Below are positions 54,398 to 63,643 of a stretch of DNA of 64,000 nt, piece after piece. Position 1 is the stretch's first letter. Every line of letters begins with the position of its first letter. Both the position numbers and the translations under genes were made by a program. The notes beneath the pieces are model-generated. The model searched no databases. It saw only the letters and a program-made list of their open reading frames with translations, and was not told the DNA's origin. Source of the stretch: an uncultured Glaciecola sp. (GTDB lineage: Bacteria > Pseudomonadota > Gammaproteobacteria > Enterobacterales > Alteromonadaceae); the NCBI GenBank assembly GCA_937125395.1, contig CAKZLI010000055.1:62001-126000 (forward strand). Reading direction: 5' to 3'.

Positions 54398-55108
54398 CTA
54401 CTTTGATTCCGTCAACGCAGTGATACGTAGTGGTTTCTCAGGCAGTTGTAATGTGCTAATTGAAGCTAGTTTGGCATGTGGGATGCGCAATATACCTTGC
54501 ACGATGGCTAAGTCTGCATCTAGTTGTTGATTAAGGCTTTGCTCTGCAAAACGTATCTGTAAACCACTGACTGTTGGCATCATAAATGACATAAAGCCCC
54601 CCATCTCATCAAAAAATGCCATATATTGTTGCTCAATAAACTCCAACTCTTGCTGAGAATATTGTACGTTGAGATATTCAGGTAAGGTCTCTATTTGCAC
54701 ATTCAAATCACATTGATTTACCGGTTCAACCACATCAATGACTAACTTTGCCTCTGCAAGCTTAAGGGCTTTTTCTGTCGGGATCGAAAAACGTTGCTCT
54801 GGCGTTACTGCCAAATCAATATTAACCTTTTGAGTACGAATAAACGCATTGGTTAATTGGCATAATGAATCAGGTTGACGAATATTCGTAAATCCAAAAG
54901 CAAAACGCAATGCCGTTATGTCATCACCTGATAATTTACGGGTATGACTATAAAACGTTTTATAGGCGACTTCTATCGTATTATTGCGCTTGGCGTCAGG
55001 TGAATGAGATAGCGATTGAGCATGAAGTGGTGTGCACAAGATACTTTGAATAGATAAAGCGATGACGCATAAGGGCAATAGTTTTTTTAATAACACGTGT
55101 ATTTCCAC
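54398..55108 (-). CDS. DUF2987 family exported protein
   Basis: 236-aa protein with a signal peptide (~1–30, PLHAQ). Conserved-looking segments are EVAYKTFYSHTRKLSGDDITALRFAFGF, LCQLTNAFIRTQKVNIDL and ALKLAEAKLVIDV. DUF2987 is found in Shewanella and Alteromonas near bax-like genes; function unknown. It lies 2 bp downstream of the Bax-like gene on the same strand, so both are probably expressed together. Confidence 0.78.
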   Translation of the reverse strand: MEIHVLLKKLLPLCVIALSIQSILCTPLHAQSLSHSPDAKRNNTIEVAYKTFYSHTRKLSGDDITALRFAFGFTNIRQPDSLCQLTNAFIRTQKVNIDLAVTPEQRFSIPTEKALKLAEAKLVIDVVEPVNQCDLNVQIETLPEYLNVQYSQQELEFIEQQYMAFFDEMGGFMSFMMPTVSGLQIRFAEQSLNQQLDADLAIVQGILRIPHAKLASISTLQLPEKPLRITALTESK

Positions 55109-55110
55109 AT

Positions 55111-56055
55111 TTAAAAGTAAGGTTTGTTGACGCGCAACATTGATTGCAGCTCGGCAATATAATCATCCCCTCGTTGCGAGTAGGCACCGAGAGTTTGTGT
55201 CAGCAGCATGGCATCTGTAAAAGAGTCTGAGCCTGAGGGCATTGATTCTCTGGTCTTACGCAGTTGACGATATGCTCTATTGCGATTGAGATTGCGTACG
55301 TATTGGTACATGCCTTCAGCAGGTGAACTGAATTTGGCTACTTCGTGACTGGCTCCTGAATCACGTTGACTGGGCACAAATCCACAGCCTTTGCGGTAAC
55401 ACCACAGACCAAAGTAATTATGACCTTGGATAGCAAACCTGGATGTTCCCCAACCAGATTCATTCGCAGTTTGTACTTGTATTAGTTCAACGGGGATCGT
55501 ATTTATTCGTAATAACAGTCGGTCTATAACCGCAAGCGCTAAGGATTCTGTGATGCGGTACTCTGCCACCAAAAAATCAAGTTTCTTTGTTTGAGACGCA
55601 GTCAAATGTTGACTAACAAAGTCAGCCCACAACATCGAATCTAACGTGTCTGAGGGAGCTAAATCCTGCTCTAAAGTATGCAGCTGTTGCTGAATGGATT
55701 GTACAAACTCACGTTTTTTAAGTAACAAGGTATTATTTTGATCTGCAAAATGCTTAATAAAAGCAAAAAACACCTGCTTTTTTGTTTTTATATCTAAGAT
55801 TGCTGCAAATTCAGGTGTTGGATAGTTATCTTCAAACTCAGGTGCAAAGGGATCTATCCCAGCTGCTAATACCTCAACGTCTAAAGCTTGGTTAAGTTCG
55901 TCACTGAATATCGACGATGTAGTTGGCTTATCCGCTTGCTGTGTAGCATTAGCGTTAGGAGTAGATTGCTCGATAAACGGATACACAAAAGCCATGAGCA
56001 TAATAACAATCATGCAGGCTAGAAGTGCTTTTTTAAGCATCAAATGTAGAGTCAT
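55111..56055 (-). CDS. Bax-like glucosaminidase (peptidoglycan hydrolase)
   Basis: 314-aa exported or membrane-anchored protein (hydrophobic ~8–27). The C-terminal half is a mannosyl-glycoprotein endo-beta-N-acetylglucosaminidase fold with the catalytic Glu in QTANESGWGTSRFA, then HNYFGLWCYRKGCGF, as in E. coli Bax. It should cleave glycan strands in the periplasm. It overlaps the upstream membrane protein gene by 23 bp. Confidence 0.88.
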   Translation of the reverse strand: MTLHLMLKKALLACMIVIMLMAFVYPFIEQSTPNANATQQADKPTTSSIFSDELNQALDVEVLAAGIDPFAPEFEDNYPTPEFAAILDIKTKKQVFFAFIKHFADQNNTLLLKKREFVQSIQQQLHTLEQDLAPSDTLDSMLWADFVSQHLTASQTKKLDFLVAEYRITESLALAVIDRLLLRINTIPVELIQVQTANESGWGTSRFAIQGHNYFGLWCYRKGCGFVPSQRDSGASHEVAKFSSPAEGMYQYVRNLNRNRAYRQLRKTRESMPSGSDSFTDAMLLTQTLGAYSQRGDDYIAELQSMLRVNKPYF

Positions 56056-56767
56056 TTTTTCTCGATTCTTGAGTCTCGATCACATCATTACCGACTTGAT
56101 ACCCGACCAAATCAGTATATATCTTACCCTTTAGTGTTAGTATAAATGGAACAGTATAGAAGAATAGTAAACCATAGGTTAAGACTGATCCAATAATTAG
56201 TAATAAGATAATGCCATGTATAAAAATGAACGAGCTTAAATACTTATTGACTAACAAGAATGACAATTTGATTGATTGGAAAGGCGCATAGCCTTTATCT
56301 GCCATCAAGGGTAATACTAAAGATGTCACTATCCACAGGTATAACCCAGGCACAATGAACATTGCAAAGCCCACACTCACCCACAACGAGATAAATACAG
56401 AGACCATTCCTAAAACAAACATCCTTGGGAAAAAAGCGAGCATGTCGAGTGGTTTTATCTTTTTACCCATCGCAACACGGATCCCCATCACCAAAAAGCC
56501 AGTAATAATCGGGGCCATAAAAAACAACATAAGAATTTCAAGTTGCAACGCCGTTGATCGTTCAATTGCTAATGGATTAGTGATTTCAAAAATCGATAAT
56601 AGGATCATGACAAAGACAATGATCCCTGAGAAGGCTAGCAACATTGCGCCGATAAAAGGAAATAATTGAGGCTTGGTTTGGGCGTGAGAAAAAGCCAATA
56701 ACGCTTTGATATCAAAACGGTATTGTCCGTTTAATGCTGATTCAATTGGATTGTTGCTTGTTTGCAT
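56033..56767 (-). CDS. Polytopic membrane protein of unknown function
   Basis: 244-aa protein with about five membrane helices (e.g. ~40–60, 80–95, 115–150, 185–215). Segments MLAFFPRMFVLGMVSVFISLWVSVGFAMFIVPGLYLWI and PLMADKGYAPFQSIKLSF resemble DUF975/glycerophosphoryl-diesterase-membrane-type proteins (YciC-like). No catalytic residues seen. It is the first gene of the leftward run with the Bax-like and DUF2987 genes (23-bp overlap). Confidence 0.7.
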   Translation of the reverse strand: MQTSNNPIESALNGQYRFDIKALLAFSHAQTKPQLFPFIGAMLLAFSGIIVFVMILLSIFEITNPLAIERSTALQLEILMLFFMAPIITGFLVMGIRVAMGKKIKPLDMLAFFPRMFVLGMVSVFISLWVSVGFAMFIVPGLYLWIVTSLVLPLMADKGYAPFQSIKLSFLLVNKYLSSFIFIHGIILLLIIGSVLTYGLLFFYTVPFILTLKGKIYTDLVGYQVGNDVIETQESRKNDSTFDA

Positions 56768-56780
56768 AACGATATGATTC

Positions 56781-57440
56781 TTATACGATTGATGTGTAAA
56801 TTAAACTGATAGCTAATAGTATCAATACCACGCCCATCATTCTATCGATAAGATGCCGATAGCGTTGCAAATATTGATCAACATGTGAATTGGATAACAA
56901 TAAACTTAAGCCAATAAACCAACAGCCTGTGGCAATAGCCACATAAATGCCATATCCCCACTTCACAGCTAACGGCGTGGTAGGCGCAATAACGACACTA
57001 AACAATGACAAGAAAAACAAGGTGGCTTTGGGATTAATGCCATTGGTGATAAAGCCAATACGCAATGCCTTCACATCACTCATGGGATCTTTAGAATTAT
57101 CACGAATACCAGTCACCGAGGTCACCTGAACATCCTCAGGCTTACTTCGCAATGATAAAAACCCAATATAACAAAAATATCCAGCCGCCAAGAATAATAG
57201 AGATTGATATAACAACGGTGAGTTTTTGATGATTAAGCTCAACCCGACAATCGAGTAAAAGACATGCAGTAAGATACCTATAGCGATCCCAATACTGGTC
57301 ATAATGGCAGCACGACGACCGAACTTTACTGCGTGTTTTACTACTATCGCAAAATCAGGACCCGGACTGGCGACAGCTATTAAGTGAACGACAGCAATGG
57401 TCACGAACTCAACCCAATAGCCATTAAACATATCCGTCAT
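56781..57440 (-). CDS. LysE/RhtB family amino-acid exporter
   Basis: 219-aa protein with six membrane helices. LIAVASPGPDFAIVVKHAVKFGRRAAIMTSIGIAIGILLHV is the LysE-family signature (ASPGPD). It should export a small amino acid or homoserine lactone-like solute; substrate unknown. The start at 57440 is uncertain: a GTG at 57449 and an ATG at 57431 are alternatives, none with a strong Shine–Dalgarno. Confidence 0.87.
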   Translation of the reverse strand: MTDMFNGYWVEFVTIAVVHLIAVASPGPDFAIVVKHAVKFGRRAAIMTSIGIAIGILLHVFYSIVGLSLIIKNSPLLYQSLLFLAAGYFCYIGFLSLRSKPEDVQVTSVTGIRDNSKDPMSDVKALRIGFITNGINPKATLFFLSLFSVVIAPTTPLAVKWGYGIYVAIATGCWFIGLSLLLSNSHVDQYLQRYRHLIDRMMGVVLILLAISLIYTSIV

Positions 57441-57514
57441 ACAAACCACACTGCAAATATTATATTACATAGAATTATACAGGTGAAAGCGTACAGATAA
57501 CTATAAGGATTTGA

Positions 57515-57553
57515 GTTAAAAATAAAAAATTTTGCTGAACCCTGAAACGGGTT
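57515..57553 (-). terminator. Intrinsic terminator of the tRNA operon
   Basis: On the minus strand AACCC–GTTTCA–GGGTT is followed by CAGCAAAATTTTTTATTTTT. It sits just beyond the 3' end of tRNA-Leu. Confidence 0.6.
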
Positions 57554-57576
57554 GTATGAAACCTCGAACCAATAAA

Positions 57577-57663
57577 TGGTGCCCGGGGCCGGACTTGAAC
57601 CGGCACACTCTTACGAGCGAGGGATTTTAAATCCCTTGTGTCTACCAATTTCACCACCCGGGC
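57577..57663 (-). tRNA. tRNA-Leu (anticodon TAA)
   Basis: 87-nt class II tRNA with encoded CCA. Acceptor GCCCGGG/CCCGGGC pair, anticodon loop TTTAAAA (TAA), long variable arm and T-loop GGTTCAAGTCC are visible on the minus strand. Last of the Gly–Cys–Leu set. Confidence 0.97.
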
Positions 57664-57694
57664 TACGAGTGCTTACGACATTGCGTAAGTAAAG

Positions 57695-57768
57695 TGGAGG
57701 CGGAACCCGGAGTCGAACCGAGATCCACGGATTTGCAATCCGCTGCATAGCCATTCTGCCATTCCGCC
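57695..57768 (-). tRNA. tRNA-Cys (anticodon GCA)
   Basis: 74-nt tRNA with encoded CCA. Acceptor GGCGGAA, anticodon loop TTGCAAA (GCA) and T-arm CGGTTCGACTCCG are visible on the minus strand. Middle of the Gly–Cys–Leu set. Confidence 0.97.
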
Positions 57769-57801
57769 AGAATGTATATTCCCAATCTCTCAAAAAGAAA
57801 T

Positions 57802-57877
57802 TGGAGCGGGAAACGAGATTCGAACTCGCGACCCCAACCTTGGCAAGGTTGTGCTCTACCAGCTGAGCTATTCCCGC
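57802..57877 (-). tRNA. tRNA-Gly (anticodon GCC)
   Basis: 76-nt tRNA with encoded CCA. Acceptor GCGGGAA, D-arm AGCTCAGCTGGTAGAGC, anticodon loop TTGGCAA (GCC) and T-arm GAGTTCGAATCTC are visible on the minus strand. First of the Gly–Cys–Leu set, downstream of pgsA. Confidence 0.97.
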
Positions 57878-58032
57878 GCTGTCTTCAAAGAAAATGGCGT
57901 CTCTGTGAAGAAGTGCGTGCATTGTACCGTCATGAAGAAAACTGTCAACAGTAAAAAGCACTTTTTTTTAAGTTTCATGCAAATAATTGTCTAAGTGCAT
58001 TATTTTTACACAAAGCGTCTATTTTATAGGCT

Positions 58033-58599
58033 TTATCGTTGGCCTTTTAAGGCCGGGATCGCAGCTACAGTGTAGATCCACATAGACCAGAGTGATAAGA
58101 TTGTTGCGACATATAATAAAATATATCCAAGACTAACCCAAAATATTCGATAATCCATAAAATATTCTAAACCAGAGAGTAATCCGATTAGTGCCAGCAT
58201 CTGAGCAGTAGTTTTGCATTTACCAATAAAGCTGACCTTTACATTACTACTCATCCCCAACTGCCCCATCCATTCACGTAATGAAGACACATATACTTCA
58301 CGCGATAACAATATAATTGCTGGGATGGTTATCCATAGTGTCTGGTAGGTATGTGTGATCATCAATAATGCAGCTGCAACAATGAGCTTATCAGCCACAG
58401 GATCCAAAAAAGCCCCAAAAGCACTACTTTGCTTTAGTCGACGAGCAAGATAGCCATCGAACCAATCGGTAATGGCTGCAAACCAAAATATAAACGCACC
58501 GGCTTCATGCGCCCAGCGCCAGTCCAAAAAGTACACCACCACGAATACTGGTATCAGTGCCACTCGGAATAAGGTGATGAGATTAGGTAATGTATACAT
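58033..58599 (-). CDS. pgsA: CDP-diacylglycerol–glycerol-3-phosphate 3-phosphatidyltransferase
   Basis: 188-aa membrane enzyme that makes phosphatidylglycerophosphate, the first committed step to phosphatidylglycerol and cardiolipin. The CDP-alcohol phosphotransferase motif is complete in DWFDGYLARRLKQSSAFGAF with LDPVADKL (D-x2-DG-x2-AR-x8-G-x3-D-x3-D). Several membrane helices. 17 bp after uvrC on the same strand; the uvrY–uvrC–pgsA–tRNA order is standard for gammaproteobacteria. Confidence 0.96.
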   Translation of the reverse strand: MYTLPNLITLFRVALIPVFVVVYFLDWRWAHEAGAFIFWFAAITDWFDGYLARRLKQSSAFGAFLDPVADKLIVAAALLMITHTYQTLWITIPAIILLSREVYVSSLREWMGQLGMSSNVKVSFIGKCKTTAQMLALIGLLSGLEYFMDYRIFWVSLGYILLYVATILSLWSMWIYTVAAIPALKGQR

Positions 58600-58616
58600 G
58601 AATGACTGCTAGTAAA

Positions 58617-60446
58617 TTAACTGTTGAGGTGATCATATATGATTTCTGCCATTTGAGCACTAATTCCAGGTACTTTTTGAATTTCGGCTTGACTGGCTTT
58701 TTTTAGCCCCTGCAATCCGCCCATGTATTTTAATAATGCTTGTCGTCTTTTCCCCCCTACTCCTGGGATAGATTCTAAGGTTGATGTGGTTTTTATCTTC
58801 TGTCTACGATTACGATGACCGGCAATAGCGAATCGGTGCGACTCATCCCGAATATGTTGAATGAGATGCAAACCGGGCTGATCGGCATCCATTGGGATGA
58901 CTTCACGTGTACCGGCCATGATCAAAGTTTCCAAACCTGCTTTACGACTTGTTCCTTTAGCGACACCAATTAATAGCGGCTTTTTAGCAAACGGCCACTT
59001 AGCAAAATGAGCTTCTGCTTGTGACAGCTGCCCTTTACCCCCATCGATAAATACAATGTCTGGAATTTTATCTTCATCTTGTTGCGTATATTTATATCGA
59101 CGAGCAAGCACTTGTGCCATCGCCGCATAATCATCACCACCGGTGATACCATCAATATTGTAGCGTCGATAATCCGATTTTAATGGCCCATCTCGATTAA
59201 ATACCACACATGAGGCGACGGTTTGTTGACCTGATGTATGTGAAATATCAAAACATTCCATTCGCTGAATAGGTTCGGGTCTAGCGATGACTTTTTCGAG
59301 ATCTTTGTACCGAGCGAACATGGATTTTTGTTGCGTTTGTTGACTGATCAAGGCGTTTTCTGCATTCTTATTTGCAAGTTCCAGATAGCGGCGCTTTGCA
59401 TCGCGTACACCTGAATAAAAACGGACTTTATACTTTGCGTGCGCTGACAATGCCTCTGCCACTTCGGTTTGTTCAGGAAGGGCTTGCGGTAATACTATTT
59501 GTTTAGGGATGGGTTTATTACCAGCTAAATAAAACTGTAAAATAAACGATTGCAACACGTCATCAATGCCCAATATGGAGGGAACGTTAGGAAAAAATGA
59601 TTTAGACCCAAGCAGTTTGCCATCTCTAACAAACATGACTTGAATACATGCCCCGCCGTGCTTGTAGATGAAACCAAACACATCCATTTCTTCTTGCGCA
59701 CCACTTACCCACTGTTGCTCTTGAACTTTGCGCAATGCCCCTATTTGGTCACGTAAGCGTGCTGCTGCCTCAAATTGTAATTGTTGGCTGGCCACTTCCA
59801 TTTGTTTGACTAAGGTATCTATAACTTGTTGGTCTTTGCCCTTTAAAAATAACTTCGCTAACAATACTTGCTCCGCATATTCTGTATCTGACACATACCC
59901 TGAGACACATGGCGCACTGCAGCGTTGCATCTGATACTGCAAGCAAGGTCTGGTTCGAGCACGATAATATGCATCTTCACACTGACGGATTGGAAATATT
60001 TTTTGGAATGTACGCAGGCTTTCTTTGACCGCCCAAGAGCTAGGGTATGGCCCAAAGTATTCACCTTTACGCTTTTTGGGGCCACGGTGCATACTGATTT
60101 GTGGATGTTGGTGATCAGAAATAAAGATGAACGGATAAGATTTATCGTCTTTTAATAACACATTGTATCGAGGACGATATTGTTTAATAAAATTGTTTTC
60201 TAATATAAACGCTTCAGTCTCACTACTGACAACCGTTACGTCCATATCATGAATTTGACTCACTAATGCATGAGTTTTGGCGTTATCGTGCTTGGATTTA
60301 AAATAACTGCTGACACGCTTATTCAGGTTTTTGGCTTTACCTACATAAATAACATCTCCTTGAATGTTATACATACGGTAAACACCAGGCTGGTGAGTTA
60401 ATTTTTCGAGAAATGCTCGGTAATTGAATGCGATATTTAGAGACAT
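58617..60446 (-). CDS. uvrC: Excinuclease ABC subunit C
   Basis: 609-aa nuclease that makes both incisions in nucleotide excision repair. The N-terminal GIY-YIG domain (GVYRMYNIQGDVIYVGKAKNL), UVR motif (~205–240, QLQFEAAARLRDQIGALR), RNase-H-like domain (MECFDISHTSGQ, DGGKGQL) and C-terminal double helix-hairpin-helix (LESIPGVGGKRRQALL) are all present. Together with the four photolyase genes it covers dark repair of the same lesions. Confidence 0.97.
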   Translation of the reverse strand: MSLNIAFNYRAFLEKLTHQPGVYRMYNIQGDVIYVGKAKNLNKRVSSYFKSKHDNAKTHALVSQIHDMDVTVVSSETEAFILENNFIKQYRPRYNVLLKDDKSYPFIFISDHQHPQISMHRGPKKRKGEYFGPYPSSWAVKESLRTFQKIFPIRQCEDAYYRARTRPCLQYQMQRCSAPCVSGYVSDTEYAEQVLLAKLFLKGKDQQVIDTLVKQMEVASQQLQFEAAARLRDQIGALRKVQEQQWVSGAQEEMDVFGFIYKHGGACIQVMFVRDGKLLGSKSFFPNVPSILGIDDVLQSFILQFYLAGNKPIPKQIVLPQALPEQTEVAEALSAHAKYKVRFYSGVRDAKRRYLELANKNAENALISQQTQQKSMFARYKDLEKVIARPEPIQRMECFDISHTSGQQTVASCVVFNRDGPLKSDYRRYNIDGITGGDDYAAMAQVLARRYKYTQQDEDKIPDIVFIDGGKGQLSQAEAHFAKWPFAKKPLLIGVAKGTSRKAGLETLIMAGTREVIPMDADQPGLHLIQHIRDESHRFAIAGHRNRRQKIKTTSTLESIPGVGGKRRQALLKYMGGLQGLKKASQAEIQKVPGISAQMAEIIYDHLNS

Positions 60447-60505
60447 AGGTATTTTAAAATCTTACTAGCAATACTCCAACAGGCGAGATGACATATGTGC
60501 GCCTG

Positions 60506-61150
60506 TTACAGTGTGTCGGAGGTAATTAACTTGTAGCGAAGTGCCAAGTGCGTTAATTCAACGTCCGTGTTGATATCTAATTTTTCAAACATACGATAAC
60601 GATAAGTATTGACTGTCTTTGCACTGATATTTAGCGAATCAGCAATTTCAGGTACCCGTTGACCTTTTACTAGCATCAAAGTGATTTCAAGCTCGCGGTC
60701 AGATAACTGTTCAAATGGATTGGAATCTTCAAAATCAAGTTTGCCAATAGCGATTTGCTGGGCAATTTCAGGTGCAACATATTTTTGGCCTGCTGCTACT
60801 TTGTGTACCGCTCGGATCATTTCATCAGGCTCTGCATCTTTGGTGATAAAACCAAACGCACCCATTTGCATCACTTTAGCAGGAATGGGGTTCTCAGTAT
60901 GCATTGATAAACAGATAATACGTGTATTTTCGGACATTCTAAGGATCTGCTTCGTGGCTTCCAAACCGCCAATGCCTGGCATGTTGACATCCATTAACAC
61001 AATATCAGGCGCGTTTTTACGACAAAACCGAATGGCATCTTCGCCACTTTTGGCTTCTGCAACAACCGAGAATGTTTCTACACGCTCTAAAATTAATCTT
61101 ATCCCAGAACGTACTAGTTCATGATCATCTACTAGTAAAATCTTAATCAT
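60506..61150 (-). CDS. uvrY: Response regulator UvrY/GacA (BarA/GacS partner)
   Basis: 214-aa NarL/FixJ-type regulator. Receiver domain with LLVDDHELVRSGI, phospho-Asp in VLMDVNMPG and KDAEP. The LuxR-type HTH is LSDRELEITLMLVKGQRVPEIADSLNISAKTVNTYRYRMFEKL. It should activate csr-type small RNAs, which are not in this window. It lies 59 bp upstream of uvrC. Confidence 0.95.
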   Translation of the reverse strand: MIKILLVDDHELVRSGIRLILERVETFSVVAEAKSGEDAIRFCRKNAPDIVLMDVNMPGIGGLEATKQILRMSENTRIICLSMHTENPIPAKVMQMGAFGFITKDAEPDEMIRAVHKVAAGQKYVAPEIAQQIAIGKLDFEDSNPFEQLSDRELEITLMLVKGQRVPEIADSLNISAKTVNTYRYRMFEKLDINTDVELTHLALRYKLITSDTL

Positions 61151-61459
61151 CTACTCTATCCTTAATTTGAGAATTAATTTTGTACGACATATAGAAGTAT
61201 AGTCGTAATAAAAAACTGATTTATACGTAATCAACAACCCTGTTGATCACCAGAAATGAACTATAATCAATGTAATCTATGTATGCGCGTAATGCTACAT
61301 AAATTTTTAATCTGGACGCATTATCAAAGGGTTTACCGATTAATATTTTATCGACAATTGTATGATTACTGTTAATTGTTAATTCAATTACTGATGAGGG
61401 GGATCGTGCTATTTTTTAGCCATAAAAAAACCCACAATAATGTGGGTCTTTTTAATGTA
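61151..61459. other. 309-bp intergenic region between uvrY and tRNA-Ser
   Basis: It holds the uvrY promoter region and, at 61424–61452, the terminator of the leftward tRNA-Ser. I see no further gene, repeat or clear operator. Confidence 0.6.
61424..61452 (-). terminator. Intrinsic terminator of tRNA-Ser
   Basis: Stem ACCCACA / TGTGGGT with a short loop; the A run at 61424–61430 gives the U tract on the minus strand. The T run on the other side would also allow plus-strand termination. Confidence 0.8.
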
Positions 61460-61551
61460 TGGCGGATAGCGAGGGATTCGAACCCCCGGTACGTTTGACC
61501 GTACGTCTGATTTCAAGTCAGGTGCATTAAACCGAGCTCTGCCAGCTATCC
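61460..61551 (-). tRNA. tRNA-Ser (anticodon TGA)
   Basis: 92-nt class II tRNA with encoded CCA. Acceptor GGATAGC, anticodon loop CTTGAAA (TGA), long variable arm (TACGGTCAAACGTA) and T-arm GGGGGTTCGAATCCCTC are visible on the minus strand. It stands alone. Confidence 0.97.
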
Positions 61552-61823
61552 ATAAACTTTTACATATAAATTTTGTCATTACCAAATTGCGACATTGCGT
61601 TAAGCCGTGTCTCTGTAACGAGATGCGCATATTAATGACCTCTGAGGCCTTTGTAAAGTGTTTATTGAAAAAAAAACAATATTTTTGTGCTGTTGCTTAA
61701 AATTTCCACATGAATGCACAATAAAGCAACTTTTCGTACACAAAGACCTTGATAATTGAACTTTAGGCTATAACAATAGACATAGTATTATAGATTTAAA
61801 AAATCCTGTGGAGGGAAATAACA

Positions 61824-62492
61824 ATGAATAGAGATACCGTTTACGCTCAGTCGTCTCAAGCATCGGTACTTGAAACTAACAAGGTATTACGTAATACCTA
61901 TATGCTGTTATCAATGACATTAGCCTTTAGTGCATTTTGTGCTGGATTAGCGATGTTTATTGGTATTAGTCCTATGATGTCATTAGGTATGACGTTAGCC
62001 GCGTTTGTAATGTTGTTCGTTGTAAACAAGAAAGCAGATACTGCATCGGGTGTATATTGGGTCTTTGCTTTCACTGGTTTACTCGGTGGCGCACTAGGAC
62101 CAATGCTCAGTTATTATGTTGGCATAGCCAATGGTCCAGGTTTAATAATGCAAGCATTAGGCGGTACCGCCATTATCTTTTTTGCACTTTCTGGTTATGT
62201 ATTAACCACCAAAAAAGATTTTAGCTTTATGGGCGGTTTTTTGATGGTCGGTTTATTGGTTGTTGTGATTGCCGCTATCGCTAACTTGTTTTTTGCAGTA
62301 CCTGCTGTTTCTTTAGCCATTAGTGCTGCCATTATTTTTATCATGTCAGGTCTGATTTTGTTTGATACAAGTCGTATCATCCATGGCGGCGAAACAAACT
62401 ATGTGCGCGCTACAGTGTCCATGTATTTAAACCTGTATAACTTATTTACTTCCCTACTTCACCTTTTAGGTGTGTTTGGTAGTGACGATTAA
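61824..62492 (+). CDS. yccA: Bax-inhibitor-1 family membrane protein (YccA-like)
   Basis: 222-aa protein with seven membrane helices. TNKVLRNTYMLLSMTLAFSA at the start, DTSRIIHGGETNYVRATVSMYLNLYNLFTSLLHLLG at the end match YccA/YbhL-type BI-1 proteins. E. coli YccA modulates FtsH proteolysis. GGAGGG lies upstream. It is followed by a terminator and tusD. Confidence 0.93.
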   Translation: MNRDTVYAQSSQASVLETNKVLRNTYMLLSMTLAFSAFCAGLAMFIGISPMMSLGMTLAAFVMLFVVNKKADTASGVYWVFAFTGLLGGALGPMLSYYVGIANGPGLIMQALGGTAIIFFALSGYVLTTKKDFSFMGGFLMVGLLVVVIAAIANLFFAVPAVSLAISAAIIFIMSGLILFDTSRIIHGGETNYVRATVSMYLNLYNLFTSLLHLLGVFGSDD

Positions 62493-62553
62493 GTTAACAC
62501 TGCTATTTGTTTGAGGAATAATTTACGTTATTCCTAGTTAATTTACAGTATAA

Positions 62554-62587
62554 TAACGCTCATACTTTTTGGTTTGAGCGTTTTTTT
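62554..62587 (+). terminator. Intrinsic terminator between yccA and tusD
   Basis: Stem AACGCTCA / TGAGCGTT with a 13-base loop followed by seven Ts that run up to the tusD ATG. It leaves no room for a normal tusD leader downstream of the terminator, so tusDCE may depend on read-through or on an embedded promoter. Confidence 0.85.
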
Positions 62588-62911
62588 ATGTCTGTAACAA
62601 TACTGGTAACAAGCAGCGATAAGACACTGAGTCCTATGGTGTTACGTGATCAGATCGAACAACAGCTAACGCGCGATACCATTTATCAAATATTCTTTCT
62701 TGGGGCTGGGATCAGCCATGCTAATCATCCATTGTTTATTGAATGGCTCTCACAACTACAACACCATCAAACAACTGCAATCGCCTTAGGCTACTGTCCA
62801 AGTTCTGTGGCACGTTACCAACCTGATTTTGTTTGTGATTTATTGCAACCTTATGGGTTAACCGAATTTTATGTGGGTCTCCACCACAGTACATCATTGG
62901 AGCAATATTAA
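62588..62911 (+). CDS. tusD: Sulfurtransferase TusD-like
   Basis: 107-aa DsrE-fold protein of the tRNA 2-thiouridine sulfur relay. The order tusD–tusC–tusE and the N-terminal VTILVTSSD support TusD. The active-site Cys candidate is in IALGYCPSSV (about residue 79). It is shorter than E. coli TusD (128 aa) and diverged. The ATG lies immediately after the T run of a terminator. Confidence 0.78.
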   Translation: MSVTILVTSSDKTLSPMVLRDQIEQQLTRDTIYQIFFLGAGISHANHPLFIEWLSQLQHHQTTAIALGYCPSSVARYQPDFVCDLLQPYGLTEFYVGLHHSTSLEQY

Positions 62912-62912
62912 G

Positions 62913-63266
62913 ATGGCACATATTGTGGTTACTTTGCAAAGCAATGCATATACAAGTTTATGTTTTTTGGATATGTTTGAATGTGCAGCTGCAGCAGGAA
63001 ATGTTGGGCACACATGCAGTGTGATACTTAGCGATGCAGGGATCAGTGCATTATCAATGGAACCGGCCCGCTTTAATGAACGAGCCCATGATAAAAATAC
63101 CGGTAAAATGATCAGCAGTTTACCATTGTACGATGTCGAGGATATCTTCGTGCATAGTCAATCGTTTAATACAACAACGTACCAGTCACATCAACTTGCC
63201 GATGTGTTTACCGTGGTGGATGAATTGCCTGTATTTGATGCATCAGTAATACATATCAATTTTTGA
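62913..63266 (+). CDS. tusC: Sulfurtransferase TusC-like
   Basis: 117-aa DsrE/F-fold protein. The core LPLYDVEDIFVHSQSF and the C-terminal DASVIHINF match TusC of E. coli (119 aa; LLGLYDIEQCWVCA, ANYDVILRF). One base separates it from tusD. The ATG at 62913 is chosen over 62871, which would overlap tusD. Confidence 0.78.
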   Translation: MAHIVVTLQSNAYTSLCFLDMFECAAAAGNVGHTCSVILSDAGISALSMEPARFNERAHDKNTGKMISSLPLYDVEDIFVHSQSFNTTTYQSHQLADVFTVVDELPVFDASVIHINF

Positions 63267-63279
63267 ATAGGAAGTGGCA

Positions 63280-63612
63280 ATGACGTACCAACTCAACAAC
63301 CAACATATTGCAACCGATAGTCATGGTTATTTGTTAGATTACACACAATGGTCTGAAGAGTTAGTGCCTGTTATCGCATCATCAGAAAACATCGAACTGA
63401 ATGAAGCACACTGGCAGATTATTCGATTTGTGAGAGATTTTTATCTACGTTACGATACCAGTCCGGCTATTCGTGCATTAGTCAAAGCTTTGAGTAACGA
63501 ATTTGGGCCTGATGTTGGTAATAGTCGACATTTACAACGCTTATTACCCCAAGGCCCTGCTAAGCTTGCTAGCAAATTAGCCGGTCTACCTAAACCGGCT
63601 AAATGCTTGTAA
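63280..63612 (+). CDS. tusE: TusE/DsrC family sulfur-relay protein
   Basis: 110-aa protein that passes sulfur from TusBCD to MnmA for 2-thiouridine of t[53 protein letters not shown] and the C-terminal arm [30 protein letters not shown] with the active Cys are conserved. AGGAAGTG precedes the ATG at 63280. tusB, expected between tusC and tusE, is absent. Confidence 0.94.
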   Translation: MTYQLNNQHIATDSHGYLLDYTQWSEELVPVIASSENIELNEAHWQIIRFVRDFYLRYDTSPAIRALVKALSNEFGPDVGNSRHLQRLLPQGPAKLASKLAGLPKPAKCL

Positions 63613-63643
63613 CTCATCTTAGCGATAAGACACTAAACGCCTC

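Noticed and set aside
57475-57961. Several open frames on both strands in the tRNA cluster
   Set aside because: They overlap the tRNA-Gly, -Cys and -Leu genes and are by-products of tRNA sequence.
61409-61630. 73-codon open frame on the minus strand
   Set aside because: It runs through tRNA-Ser and its terminator; no protein family resemblance.
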